Positions 42,196-51,416 are shown, counted from the stretch's first letter. The stretch: DNA of 64,000 nt from Marinovum sp048263515 (GCF_048263515.1 NZ_JBLXEC010000008.1:62001-126000); one strand, 5' to 3'. Notes: generated by a model not told the origin, from the letters alone. Translations and numbers: made by a program.

Positions 42196-43116
42196 TCAAT
42201 TCACACCCTCAGCGCTGACTATCCCCTCCCCCTGTCCTGCCGCGCGCACCACTTCCGACAGCTCGGTCAACTGCGCCGCCAGCGGCGAAGTCTTGCGCCA
42301 GATCATGCCAATGGTGCGGCTGGGGCGGGCGTCGGTGAAAGGCGAGACCGCCACATCGGCCGAGCGGGTCTCGACCGCGACCGCCATCTCGGGGATCAGC
42401 GTCACGCCGATGCCGGCGCCCACCATCTGCACCAGGGTCGTCAGCGACGAGCCATCCAGCCCGTCACGCGACAGGGCCGAGCGGATGTTGCAGAAGCTGA
42501 GCGCCTGATCGCGGAAGCAATGGCCCTCTTCCAGCAGCAAGAGCCGCATCTCGCGCAGTTTCTCGCGGTCTGGCACCGGCTTGCCGGCGTCCCGCGCCGG
42601 GCGCACCAGCATGAACTCCTCGTCGAACAGCGCCACCTCGGTCAACCCGCGTTCCGAAATCGGCAGGGCGACGATGGCGGTGTCGATGCGGCCGGTGCCC
42701 AGCTCTTCGATCAGGGTCTCGGTCAGGGTCTCGCGGATGTGCAGGTCGATGCCGGGATAGCCTTGGGTCAGCGCGCCGATCACCCGCGGCAGCAGGTAGG
42801 GCGCCACCGTCGGGATCACGCCGATCCTGAGCCGCCCGACCAGCCGCCCGCGGGTCGCCCGCGCCACCTCTCCCAGCTCGTCCACCGCGCCGAGGATGTC
42901 GCGCACCCGCGGCGCCAACGCCTCGCCGAAGCCGGTCAGCCGCACCTGCCGGGTGCCGCGCTCGAAGAGCGGCGCGCCCAGACTTTCCTCCATGTCCTTG
43001 ATCTGCACCGACAGGGCCGGCTGCGATACCGAACAGGCCGCCGCGGCCTGGCCGAAATGGCCGTGCCGCGCCAGCGCCTCGAAATAGCGGAGCTGTCTCA
43101 GGGTCAGATTGTCCAT
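42196..43116 (-). CDS. oxyR: Hydrogen-peroxide-sensing LysR-type regulator OxyR
   Basis: 306 residues. The LysR helix-turn-helix is MDNLTLRQLRYFEALARHGH then FGQAAAACSVSQPALSVQI. The redox cysteines are Cys200 and Cys209 in EEGHCFRDQALSFC, the spacing of E. coli Cys199/Cys208. It activates katG, with which it is divergent (148-base gap). No Shine-Dalgarno precedes the ATG, and a -10-like TAATTA ends six bases before it, so the mRNA may be leaderless. Confidence 0.95.
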   Translation of the reverse strand: MDNLTLRQLRYFEALARHGHFGQAAAACSVSQPALSVQIKDMEESLGAPLFERGTRQVRLTGFGEALAPRVRDILGAVDELGEVARATRGRLVGRLRIGVIPTVAPYLLPRVIGALTQGYPGIDLHIRETLTETLIEELGTGRIDTAIVALPISERGLTEVALFDEEFMLVRPARDAGKPVPDREKLREMRLLLLEEGHCFRDQALSFCNIRSALSRDGLDGSSLTTLVQMVGAGIGVTLIPEMAVAVETRSADVAVSPFTDARPSRTIGMIWRKTSPLAAQLTELSEVVRAAGQGEGIVSAEGVN

Positions 43117-43122
43117 AGGTTT

Positions 43123-43161
43123 TAATTATCACAACAATCCGGAAATACAATTTTCTTGTAT
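43123..43161. promoter_or_regulatory. oxyR promoter and OxyR-operator candidate
   Basis: A dyad ATACAA-TTTTC-TTGTAT spans 43145-43161. On the minus strand its left arm reads TTGTAT, which with TAATTA (43128-43123) forms a promoter of 16-base spacing firing at the oxyR ATG. OxyR bound here could repress oxyR and activate katG. No strong independent katG promoter hexamers are seen. Confidence 0.5.
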
Positions 43162-43264
43162 CGAAAACCTTTGTTAGCCTCCGGTCAGAACATGCGGATT
43201 CGCTCTCTCGGGGCGGTGCGGATGTGACCCGACGCGACAACGGAAAACCAAGGGAGAAACCGAC

Positions 43265-45436
43265 ATGGACGGCAACGATATGGGCAAATGCCCGGTGATG
43301 CATGGCAGCAGCGCAAAGGGGCGCCGCGCCCGCGACTGGTGGCCCAATGCGCTGAACCTCGACATCCTGCACCAGCACGATGCCAAGGTGAATCCGATGC
43401 CCAGGGACTTCGACTATCGCGAAGAGCTGAAGAAGCTCGACGTCGAGGCGCTGAAGGCCGACATCGAGGCGCTGCTGACCGACAGCCAGGATTGGTGGCC
43501 GGCGGACTGGGGCCATTACGGCGGTCTGATGGTGCGGATGGCCTGGCACTCGGCCGGTTCGTACCGCCTGTCGGATGGTCGCGGCGGCGGCAACACCGGC
43601 AACCAGCGCTTTGCGCCGCTGAACTCCTGGCCCGACAACGTCAGCCTCGACAAGGCGCGCCGTCTGCTCTGGCCGATCAAGAAGAAATACGGCAACCGGA
43701 TCTCCTGGGCCGACCTGATGATTCTGGCCGGCAACATGGCCTATGAATCGATGGGCCTGAAGACCTTTGGCTTTGCCTTCGGCCGCGAGGATATCTGGCA
43801 CCCCGAGAACGACGTCTTCTGGGGCGAAGAGCAGGAATGGCTGGCGCCGTCCGACAGCCGCTATGGCGATCTCGAGGATCCGGGCACCATGCACGGGCCG
43901 GTGGCCGCGGTGCAGATGGGGCTGATCTACGTCAATCCCGAGGGCGTCAACGGCAACCCCGATCCGGCCCGCACCGCGCTGCACGTGCGCGAGACCTTCA
44001 AGCGGATGGCGATGAACGACGAGGAAACCGCGGCGCTGACCGCCGGCGGCCACTCGGTCGGCAAGGCGCATGGCAACGGCGATGCCTCGACCCTCGGGCC
44101 CGACCCGGAAGCCGCCGGCGTCGAGGCGCAGGGCTTTGGCTGGGCCAACGCCAATCAGGGCGGGCTGGCCTCGAACGCCGTCTCCTCGGGCATCGAAGGC
44201 GCCTGGACAGCGGAACCCACCAAGTTCGACATGGGCTATTTCGAGATGCTCTTCGGCTACGAATGGGAGCTGACGACCTCGCCCGCCGGGGCCAAGCAGT
44301 GGAAGCCTGTCGACATCAAGGAAGAGCACATGCCGGTCGACGCCTCGGACCCGTCCAAGCGCGTGATGCCGATGATGACCGATGCCGACATGGCGATGAA
44401 GGTCGACCCGATCTACAACGAGATCTGCCAGAAGTTCATGGCCGACCCGGAGTATTTCAAGGACACCTTCGCCCGTGCATGGTTCAAGCTGACCCACCGC
44501 GACATGGGCCCCAAGGTGCGCTACATCGGCCCCGACGTGCCGGAGGAAACGCTGATCTGGCAGGACCCGGTGCCCGCAGGTTCGACCGGCTATGACGTGG
44601 ACGCGCTGAAGGCAAAGATTGCCGACAGCGGCCTCTCGGTGGCCGAACTGGTCTCCACCGCCTGGGATTCCGCCCGCACCTTCCGCGGTTCGGACCTGCG
44701 CGGCGGCGCCAATGGCGCGCGCATCCGGCTGGCCCCGCAGAAGGACTGGGTCGGCAACGAGCCCGAGCGCCTGGCAAAGGTTCTGGACGTGCTGCAACCG
44801 CTGGCCGAGGCCGCCGGAGCCTCGCTGGCCGATACCATCGTGCTGGCCGGCAATGTCGGTCTGGAACAGGCGATCAAGGCAGCCGGACTTTCGGTGGACG
44901 TGCCCTTTGCCCCCGGCCGCGGCGACGCCAGTGCCGAGCAGACCGATGCCGAGAGCTTCGAGCCTCTGGAGCCCTGGGCCGACGGCTTCCGCAATTGGCT
45001 GAAGGAAGACCTCAGCGTACCGCCCGAGGAGCTTCTGGTCGACCGCGCGCAGCTTTTGGGACTGACCGCGCCGGAGATGACGGTGCTGGTTGGCGGCATG
45101 CGGATGCTGGGCACCAACCACGGTGGCAGCAAGCATGGCGTCTTCACAGACCGCGAAGGCGCGCTGGTACAGGACTTCTTCGTCAACCTGACCGACATGT
45201 CGAACCGCTGGGAGCAGAAGGACGACGGCTCTTACGCGATCATCGACCGCAAGTCCGGCGAAGAGAAATGGACCGCCTCGCGGCTCGACCTGGTGTTCGG
45301 CTCGAATTCGATCCTGCGGGCCTATTGCGAGCTCTACGCCCAGGACGACAACGCCGAGAAGTTCGCCCGCGATTTCGTCGCGGCCTGGACCAAGGTGATG
45401 AACGCCGACCGCTTCGACCTCGATCAGGCGGCTTGA
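43265..45436 (+). CDS. katG: Catalase-peroxidase KatG
   Basis: 723 residues in two peroxidase-fold halves. Distal residues Arg91, Trp94 and His95 are in VRMAWHSAGSYR; Trp94, Tyr222 (LIYVNPEGVNG) and Met248 (FKRMAMNDEE) give the cross-linked adduct needed for catalase activity; proximal His263 is in TAGGHSVGKAHG. It breaks down hydrogen peroxide and has broad peroxidase activity. GGGAGA lies ten bases before the ATG. It is divergent from oxyR and has its own terminator. All key residues are present. Confidence 0.97.
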   Translation: MDGNDMGKCPVMHGSSAKGRRARDWWPNALNLDILHQHDAKVNPMPRDFDYREELKKLDVEALKADIEALLTDSQDWWPADWGHYGGLMVRMAWHSAGSYRLSDGRGGGNTGNQRFAPLNSWPDNVSLDKARRLLWPIKKKYGNRISWADLMILAGNMAYESMGLKTFGFAFGREDIWHPENDVFWGEEQEWLAPSDSRYGDLEDPGTMHGPVAAVQMGLIYVNPEGVNGNPDPARTALHVRETFKRMAMNDEETAALTAGGHSVGKAHGNGDASTLGPDPEAAGVEAQGFGWANANQGGLASNAVSSGIEGAWTAEPTKFDMGYFEMLFGYEWELTTSPAGAKQWKPVDIKEEHMPVDASDPSKRVMPMMTDADMAMKVDPIYNEICQKFMADPEYFKDTFARAWFKLTHRDMGPKVRYIGPDVPEETLIWQDPVPAGSTGYDVDALKAKIADSGLSVAELVSTAWDSARTFRGSDLRGGANGARIRLAPQKDWVGNEPERLAKVLDVLQPLAEAAGASLADTIVLAGNVGLEQAIKAAGLSVDVPFAPGRGDASAEQTDAESFEPLEPWADGFRNWLKEDLSVPPEELLVDRAQLLGLTAPEMTVLVGGMRMLGTNHGGSKHGVFTDREGALVQDFFVNLTDMSNRWEQKDDGSYAIIDRKSGEEKWTASRLDLVFGSNSILRAYCELYAQDDNAEKFARDFVAAWTKVMNADRFDLDQAA

Positions 45437-45491
45437 GGATCACGCCTCGTCCGTCTGTGCGGGCGGGGCGTGGGTTCGGCTGAGGCTCTGG

Positions 45492-45520
45492 CCCCGTCCG
45501 CTTTTGCGGGCGGGGTTTTT
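45492..45520 (+). terminator. Rho-independent terminator of katG
   Basis: Stem CCCCGTCCGC / GCGGGCGGGG with a TTTT loop is followed directly by TTTTT. It begins 56 bases after the katG stop; one G-T pair is allowed. Confidence 0.9.
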
Positions 45521-45550
45521 CTCTGGGTGCCGGGGGGATGTCAGCGCGTC

Positions 45551-45738
45551 GCGTCCCGGACTTGCTCCGGGACCTCAATGTCGACCAGGAGGCCCCGGAG
45601 CAGGTCCGGGGCGTGGGCGCGCCAGATAGATTATCGCGCCAGTCGCGTCCCGGACTTGATCCGGGACCTCAACGTCAACCTGGAGGCCCCGGATCAAGTC
45701 CGGGGCGCGGAGTGCCAGATGGTTGATCCAGCGCTTCA
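45551..45738. repeat. Two tandem ~94-base palindromic units
   Basis: Units begin at 45551 and 45645. Each starts GCGTCCCGGACTTGMTCCGG, then GACCTCAA, and returns as GAGGCCCCGGAKCAR with GTCCGGGGCG after a ~14-base loop, so each unit forms a long hairpin. CCAGAT links the unit ends. The rest of the 342-base gap between katG and the epimerase gene holds the katG terminator and no gene. Confidence 0.85.
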
Positions 45739-45778
45739 CGTCCAAGACGGCGCCACGCGAGACCTGCCCACAGCCGCA

Positions 45779-46789
45779 TCAGACGCCGTAATACTCCCGG
45801 TACCAGGCGACAAACTTTGCCACACCGGTCGCCACGTCGGTCTGCGGCCGATGCCCGGTCAGCGACTGCAACAGCGAAGCATCCGCCCAGGTTGCCGGAA
45901 CATCGCCCGGCTGCATCTCCATGAAGTTCTTCTGCGCCTCCCGACCGATAGCCTCCTCGATCGCCTCGATGAAGGACAGAAGCTGCACCGGCTCGGAATT
46001 GCCGATGTTGACCACCCGGAAGGGCGCCACCGGCGACAGGCTGTCGCCTTCGGGCACATGGCCGTCCTCGGGCCGCTCCGGCACCGCGTCGATCAGCAGG
46101 CGGATGCCGTGCACCAGATCGTCGATATAGGTGAAGTCGCGGCGCATGTCGCCGTGGTTATAGACGTCGATCGGGTCGCCGTTCAGGATCGCTTTGGTGA
46201 ACTTGAAATGCGCCATGTCCGGGCGGCCCCAAGGGCCGTAGACGGTAAAGAACCGGAACATGGTGATCGGCAGATCATAGAGATGGGCGTAGGAGTGCCC
46301 CATCGTCTCAGTTGCCTTCTTAGTGGCGGCGTAGAAGGACATCTGCGTGTCCGCCTTACGCGTCTCCGCATAGGGCATATGGGTATTGGCGCCGTAGACC
46401 GAGGAGGTCGAGGCCATCAACAGATGATCCACTGGGGTCGCCCGCACCGCCTCGAGCAGCCGGAAGGTGCCCATCAGGTTAGAATTCACGTAGCTTTCGG
46501 GATGGTCGATGGAATAGCGCACCCCGGCCTGCGCGGCGAGATGCACGATGACATCCGGTTGCTCGGCCGCGACCCGCGCCTGCAGCACACCTTCGGTCTC
46601 GATCCGTTCCTTGACGGAGCGGAATCCAGGTGTCTGCAGCAGCATCGCGTGCCGTCGTTCCTTGAGCGTGACCTCGTAGTAATCGGTCATCGCGTCGAGG
46701 CCCACCACCTCGTAGCCGTCCGCCAGAAGCCGCTGACAAAGGTGGAAGCCGATGAAGCCGGCCGAGCCGGTGACCAGAGCCTTGGGCAT
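45779..46789 (-). CDS. UDP-glucuronate 4-epimerase-type NAD-dependent epimerase
   Basis: 336 residues, extended SDR. NAD motif is VTGSAGFIGFHLCQRLL; catalytic residues are MASTSSVYG (Ser) and YAATKKATE (Tyr-x3-Lys). The segments HLAAQAGVRYSIDHPESYVN and FRFFTVYGPWGRPDMAHFKF are typical of enzymes converting UDP-glucuronate to UDP-galacturonate. It follows the UDP-glucose dehydrogenase gene by three bases, so the pair makes UDP-GlcA then probably UDP-GalA for capsule, exopolysaccharide or LPS. Some related enzymes act on other UDP-sugars. Confidence 0.92.
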   Translation of the reverse strand: MPKALVTGSAGFIGFHLCQRLLADGYEVVGLDAMTDYYEVTLKERRHAMLLQTPGFRSVKERIETEGVLQARVAAEQPDVIVHLAAQAGVRYSIDHPESYVNSNLMGTFRLLEAVRATPVDHLLMASTSSVYGANTHMPYAETRKADTQMSFYAATKKATETMGHSYAHLYDLPITMFRFFTVYGPWGRPDMAHFKFTKAILNGDPIDVYNHGDMRRDFTYIDDLVHGIRLLIDAVPERPEDGHVPEGDSLSPVAPFRVVNIGNSEPVQLLSFIEAIEEAIGREAQKNFMEMQPGDVPATWADASLLQSLTGHRPQTDVATGVAKFVAWYREYYGV

Positions 46790-46792
46790 GTC

Positions 46793-48124
46793 TCAGCCCG
46801 CCTTAGCGCTGGCTTCGCGGCCGCGGCCGATCGAGGTGTAGTCGGTGAAACCGGCGCCCTTCGCGACCTCTTCGGAGTAGATGTTGCGCAGGTCGGCCAT
46901 CCGCGGCGTCACCATGTTGCCGGCGATGCGTTCGAGGTCCAGCGCGCGGAACTCGTTCCACTCGGTCAGGATCACCACAACGTCGGCCTTGTCGGCGGCC
47001 TCGTAGGCATCGGCGCACCAGGTCACGCCCGGCAGCAGCGCCTCGCCCTCGTGGCGGCCCTGCGGATCGGTGACGCGCACCTTGGCCCCGCCCCCCACCA
47101 GCGCCGGCACGATGGTCAGTGAGGGCGCGTCGCGCATGTCGTCGGTGTTGGGTTTGAAAGTCACGCCGAGCACCGCCACCGTCTTGCCGTTGAAGCTGCC
47201 GTCGCAGAGATCGCGCAACTTCTCGACCATGCGGCGCTTGACCTCTTCGTTGATCTGGATGACCGCCTCGGTGATCTGCATCGGGCTGGCGTGTTCCTGG
47301 CCGATCCGGGCCAGCGCCTTGGTGTCCTTGGGAAAGCACGAGCCACCATAGCCGGGGCCGGCATGCAGGAACTTGTTGCCGATGCGGCCGTCGAGACCCA
47401 TGCCCTTGGACACCTGCTTCACATCCGCGCCGACCTTTTCGCAGAGCGCGGCGATCTCGTTGATGAAGGTGATCTTGGTCGCGAGAAAGGCATTGGCAGC
47501 GTATTTGATCATCTCGGCCGACTCGAGGTCGGTGGTGACGATCGGGAAGTCGCGCAGGAAGAGCGGCCTGTAGATCTCGTTCATGACCTGCGCCGCGCGC
47601 TCGGTCTGGACGCCGACGACCACGCGGTCGGGCTTCATGAAATCGTCGATTGCCGCGCCTTCGCGCAGGAACTCGGGGTTCGAGGCAACGTCGAAGTCGA
47701 GATCGGGATTGGCTGCCTTCATCTCCTGCGCCACCTTGCGGTTGGTGCCCACCGGCACCGTCGACTTGGTGACGACGACGACGTAGCCCTTGGCGGTTTC
47801 GGCAATCTCGCGCGCTGCGGCCATCACGTAGGTCAGGTCGGCATGGCCGTCACCGCGGCGGGTGGGCGTGCCGACGGCGATGAAGACCGCCTCTGCGCCC
47901 TCGAGCGCCTCGGCCAGATCGAGGGTAAAGGACAGCCGGCCAGCATCGACATTGCGGTTCATCAGGCTTTCGAGACCTGGCTCGTAGATCGGCACCTTGC
48001 CGGCCTTGAGCATCTCGATCTTGCGCGGATCCTTGTCGACGCAGACCACCTCATGGCCGAAATCCGAGAAACAGACGCCGGACACGAGGCCCACGTAACC
48101 GGTGCCGAGCATTGCGATCTTCAT
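46793..48124 (-). CDS. ugd: UDP-glucose 6-dehydrogenase
   Basis: 443 residues. NAD motif is MLGTGYVGLVSGVCFSDFGH; the catalytic cysteine is in PGYGGSCFPKDTKAL. ESAEMIKYAANAFLATKITF and TVAVLGVTFKPNTDDMRDAP are family landmarks. It oxidises UDP-glucose twice to UDP-glucuronate. GGAGG lies five bases before the ATG. It is the first gene of a two-gene unit with the epimerase. It is separated from the MarR gene, also on the minus strand, by 89 bases. Confidence 0.96.
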   Translation of the reverse strand: MKIAMLGTGYVGLVSGVCFSDFGHEVVCVDKDPRKIEMLKAGKVPIYEPGLESLMNRNVDAGRLSFTLDLAEALEGAEAVFIAVGTPTRRGDGHADLTYVMAAAREIAETAKGYVVVVTKSTVPVGTNRKVAQEMKAANPDLDFDVASNPEFLREGAAIDDFMKPDRVVVGVQTERAAQVMNEIYRPLFLRDFPIVTTDLESAEMIKYAANAFLATKITFINEIAALCEKVGADVKQVSKGMGLDGRIGNKFLHAGPGYGGSCFPKDTKALARIGQEHASPMQITEAVIQINEEVKRRMVEKLRDLCDGSFNGKTVAVLGVTFKPNTDDMRDAPSLTIVPALVGGGAKVRVTDPQGRHEGEALLPGVTWCADAYEAADKADVVVILTEWNEFRALDLERIAGNMVTPRMADLRNIYSEEVAKGAGFTDYTSIGRGREASAKAG

Positions 48125-48213
48125 GAAAACCTCCAGTCTTAATGAAGTCGTTCTGCGGCAGCGGGGTCAGCGATGCAAGACCTAACCGCGCGCCGGGGCG
48201 CGGGTCGGTTGCG

Positions 48214-48666
48214 TCACATGTGGATGATGTCGTCGAGAATGGCGACCAGCTGCCTGACCTTGTCCTCGCCCAGAGTGGCGGCAACCTCGGCCGAGATCTC
48301 GCGCGCCTTGGGCGCATTCCTGACAAGCACCTCGTGGCCGGCCGGGGTGATCGCCACGATCTGGCGGCGCCGGTCCTCGGGGTTGGTGCGGCGGCTGACA
48401 TAGCCCTTTTCGCAGAGGTTCTGGACGATCCGGGTCTGGCTGGGCATCAGCAGGCTGGAGCGTTCGGCCAGCTTGGTTGCATCCTGGGGGCCGAATTCCT
48501 CGAGCACGCGCATGATGCGCCATTGCTGTTCCGTCAGCCCGGTCACCTGCAGCGCCTCGCGGATCGGCACCATCAGCCGTTCCCGCGCGCGCATCAGGGC
48601 GATGGGCAGGGATTGGTCGGTCGGGGGCAAATCGACGGGGGGTAAATCTGCTGCGTTTTGCATCAT
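48214..48666 (-). CDS. MarR-family regulator, HpaR-like
   Basis: 150 residues. The winged helix is seen in ALQVTGLTEQQWRIMRVLEE, DATKLAERSSLLMPSQTRIV, and the wing NPEDRRRQIVAITPAGHEV. It resembles regulators of homoprotocatechuate (aromatic acid) degradation, which respond to phenolic ligands. No aromatic catabolic genes lie in the window; the nearest targets by position are ugd and the divergent upstream gap. Regulated genes therefore remain unknown. Confidence 0.88.
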   Translation of the reverse strand: MMQNAADLPPVDLPPTDQSLPIALMRARERLMVPIREALQVTGLTEQQWRIMRVLEEFGPQDATKLAERSSLLMPSQTRIVQNLCEKGYVSRRTNPEDRRRQIVAITPAGHEVLVRNAPKAREISAEVAATLGEDKVRQLVAILDDIIHM

Positions 48667-49245
48667 CTGACTTCTTTTTCTTCGAACCGTACCATCGGAT
48701 CATAAAAATGAGCCCGAAGGTACCGTTTTTGCTTCCGTTGGCTGCCAGAGGGTAAACAGCAAGGACCTGTGGCCTTGACGCAACCACCTGCAGCGTCACG
48801 AGGGACGTTCAGGCACACCGGATCCGGAATTCCCGACCGATTAGCGAAATAACCGGCGGTGTGACAGACCGGGGCGGCGGGTTTTGCCCGAACCGCGACA
48901 CATTGCCATCATCCGACCGGTTGCAGGGCAACGATATGATGCGAATCAAAGCGGTTCGGAAATATCGGGTCCGGTCGCCTTCTGCGGACCGGATGGCGGA
49001 CGATCGCTCCCCCGATCGCCCGCCGACGGTTCCGTTCCGTGAGTGATGGACCCATTCGGGCCCGAAACGTCCGCCAGGTTCCTGACCGCCCCCGTGTCTC
49101 ACCGGGATCGCAGTGCGGCAGAAGCCCCCATGCACAAGGTGTCGCATGGTCGGAACAGTAAATGGAGTGATCCACTTGGATGGCCATATGCCCATAAGGA
49201 TAGGTGTCCTATACTTTCGTATAGATCACCCGGTCCGGAGGGTCC
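48667..49245. other. 579-base gene-free stretch
   Basis: No convincing coding sequence. A 128-codon minus-strand frame exists but has no family resemblance or codon bias. A small dyad CTATAC-TTTC-GTATAG lies at 49209-49224, just past the 3' end of the YggS gene, and GGTCCG...CGGACC occurs near 48970. The AT-richer parts near 48690 and 48930 may hold the MarR promoter or an unannotated small RNA. Confidence 0.55.
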
Positions 49246-49902
49246 TCAGGCCGGTGTCGGACGCTCGCCGAAGATCGCCGATCCGACGCGGACATGGGTG
49301 GCGCCCAGGGCAATCGCCTCTTCGAAATCGCCGGACATGCCCATCGACAACCCGGTCAGCCCGTTGCGGGCGGCGAACTTGGCCAGCAGGGCGAAATGCA
49401 GGCTCGGGGTCTCGTCGACCGGCGGGATGCACATCAGCCCGTGCACCGGCAGATCGAGCGCCCGGCAGTCGCTGATGAAGCCGTCGACATCATCGGGCAG
49501 AACGCCGGCCTTCTGCGGCTCTTCGCCGGTGTTGACCTGAACGAAGAGGTCCGGGCAGTGCCCCAGCTCCTGCGCCAGCCGCGCGAGGGTCTGCGCCAGC
49601 TTGGGGCGGTCGACGGAATGGATCGCCTGGGCCAGCTCCATCGCCTGCCGCGCCTTGTTGGTCTGCAGCGGGCCAATAATGTGCAATTCGATGCCCTCAT
49701 AGCGCTCGCGGAAGCCCGGCCATTTGCCGGCAGCCTCCTGCACCCGGTTCTCGCCAAAGACCCTGTGGCCCTGATCGAGGACCGCCGCGACGCGGTCATC
49801 GGGCTGCTTCTTGGACACGGCGATCAGCTGCGTTGTTCCGGTCTCGCGCCCCGCTGCGGCCTCGGCCTTGTGCATCCGGTCGATGATCTCACTCAGTCCC
49901 AC
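49246..49902 (-). CDS. YggS/PLPBP-family pyridoxal-phosphate homeostasis protein
   Basis: 218 residues of a single-domain alanine-racemase-like barrel. The PLP lysine is in LIAVSKKQPDDRV; FGENRVQEAAGKW, LHIIGPLQTNKARQA, LMCIPPVDE, LSMGMSGDFEEAIALGAT and HVRVGSAIFGERP follow. The family buffers PLP and influences amino acid and keto acid balance without being an enzyme. It starts with GTG at 49902, overlapping the sulfotransferase end by 14 bases. Confidence 0.94.
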   Translation of the reverse strand: MGLSEIIDRMHKAEAAAGRETGTTQLIAVSKKQPDDRVAAVLDQGHRVFGENRVQEAAGKWPGFRERYEGIELHIIGPLQTNKARQAMELAQAIHSVDRPKLAQTLARLAQELGHCPDLFVQVNTGEEPQKAGVLPDDVDGFISDCRALDLPVHGLMCIPPVDETPSLHFALLAKFAARNGLTGLSMGMSGDFEEAIALGATHVRVGSAIFGERPTPA

Positions 49903-51346
49903 TGCTGCTGTCCCATGCTTCGATAAAAGGTTGCATTTCCCTCTCGTAGCGCCGCCATGCGCCGCCAGAGCTCTTGTAGACCGGCCGACGCACCTGCGCG
50001 ATGCTCAATGTCTTGACCGTGCCGCCCTGCTTGTAGAACTCGAGGCACTGCGGCTGCCACGGCAGGTTCAGCCCTTCGACCAGCGCCTGCGCCTGCGCCT
50101 CCGGCGCGGCGATCAGGTCGTCGTAGCTGACCTCCTGCACCGGCACATGCTCTTTCCAGAAGGCGACGATGCGCTCGAACGACCGGATGTAGCGGGCGAT
50201 ATCGGCGAGGTCGTTGGAATAGCGATGCGTCCCGCCGGCAAAGTGGTTCTTGTAGATCGACAGGGCGATGTCGCGCGGATCGCGCTTGACCACCACCAGC
50301 CCGGCGCGCGGCATGGCGGCGTGCAGATGCCCGAGGATCAGGTGGTTCTGGATCGACTTGTCGGTGATCCTCAACTCGGGCTGCGCCACCCGGGCGCGCG
50401 CCTGCGCCGCGTAGCGGGTGGCGAAGTCCGTCAGCGTCTCGGACGTCATCCCGGCCAGCGGCGCCATCTGCGGCGGCGTGCCGAACAGGCCATAGGCCAG
50501 GCGCAGCCCGATCGCCAGTTCGCCGCCGGCGGTGACGGCGTCATGCGCGCCAAGGATCTGCTCGAACAGCGTGGTGCCGGACCGCGCCATCCCGGTGACG
50601 ATGATCGGCGCGAAATCGGTCTCGGCAGGCGGCGGCAGGCGGTCAGAGGCGCGCATGATCCCCGCCACCTCGGCGTCGCGCGCCGCGGGATCATAGGGAT
50701 AGGCCTTGCGCTGCAGACGGTTGGCGATGGTCAGATAGCCGAACACCTTGTCATGGGCGCCGGTCTCTTCCATCGCCTTGGCCAGGGCAAAGCCCAAATG
50801 GATGCGGCCGGCCTCGCTCATCCTGGGATGGGTGAAGAGCTGTTGCATCTTGCGGATCAGCGGGTCGCCCTTGGTCAGACGTTTGCTGCCCAGCCACATG
50901 CGGTAGAGCTCGCCACTGTCTGGCGCGCGGCGCAGTGCCTTGCGAAAGGCCGTGTCGGCGGCCTCGAACTCGCCCAGTTGCTGCAGGTAGAGCGCCTTGT
51001 CGGCGAGCGGCTTGGGATGGCCCGGTGCCAGCTTGATCAGCGCATCATGGCTGGCCAGCGCGGCGGCGCTGTCGCCGCAGAGCGCCTGCACCTCGGCAAG
51101 GGCCTGCAGGATGGTGGGCTCCTTGGGGCGCAAGGCGCTGGCCTGCTCCAGCAGGTCACGTGCCGTCTCAAGCGCGCCCTGGGCGCGGGCGATGCGGCCG
51201 AGGTGGAACAGCGGTTCGGCGGCCTGGGGCTGGGCCCGGTGCACGTCGCGAAACAGCGCCTCGGCGGCCCCGAGATCGCCGGCGGCCAGACGCTCCTGCG
51301 CGGCACGAAACGTGCGGGCCAACTGGTCTTTCGTCAGGGGCGCCAT
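49889..51346 (-). CDS. TPR-sulfotransferase fusion protein
   Basis: 485 residues. Residues ~1-170 are tetratricopeptide repeats (for example AEPLFHLGRIARAQGALETA, and ADKALYLQQLGEFEAADTAF). The C-terminal half is a sulfotransferase with the PAPS 5' phosphosulfate loop IIVTGMARSGTTLFEQIL and 3'-phosphate motif LVVVKRDPRDIALSIYKN. It probably moves sulfate from PAPS to a sugar, lipid or protein; the TPR part may bind the acceptor. No signal peptide. The ATG follows AGAGGATC. Acceptor unknown. Confidence 0.88.
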   Translation of the reverse strand: MAPLTKDQLARTFRAAQERLAAGDLGAAEALFRDVHRAQPQAAEPLFHLGRIARAQGALETARDLLEQASALRPKEPTILQALAEVQALCGDSAAALASHDALIKLAPGHPKPLADKALYLQQLGEFEAADTAFRKALRRAPDSGELYRMWLGSKRLTKGDPLIRKMQQLFTHPRMSEAGRIHLGFALAKAMEETGAHDKVFGYLTIANRLQRKAYPYDPAARDAEVAGIMRASDRLPPPAETDFAPIIVTGMARSGTTLFEQILGAHDAVTAGGELAIGLRLAYGLFGTPPQMAPLAGMTSETLTDFATRYAAQARARVAQPELRITDKSIQNHLILGHLHAAMPRAGLVVVKRDPRDIALSIYKNHFAGGTHRYSNDLADIARYIRSFERIVAFWKEHVPVQEVSYDDLIAAPEAQAQALVEGLNLPWQPQCLEFYKQGGTVKTLSIAQVRRPVYKSSGGAWRRYEREMQPFIEAWDSSSGTE

Positions 51347-51416
51347 GATCCTCTCGCCATTGCCATGCCGTTTGCTAGCACCGGCCGCAGGGAAAGAAAA
51401 CGCGGGCGCAAAAGAA

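Noticed and set aside
42464..45136. An 890-codon minus-strand open frame
   Set aside because: It is antisense to katG and out of frame with oxyR. Both real genes carry complete conserved motifs; the long frame has none.
48809..49195. A 128-codon minus-strand frame in the gap before YggS
   Set aside because: No ribosome site, no coding-like third-position bias, and no recognisable similarity.
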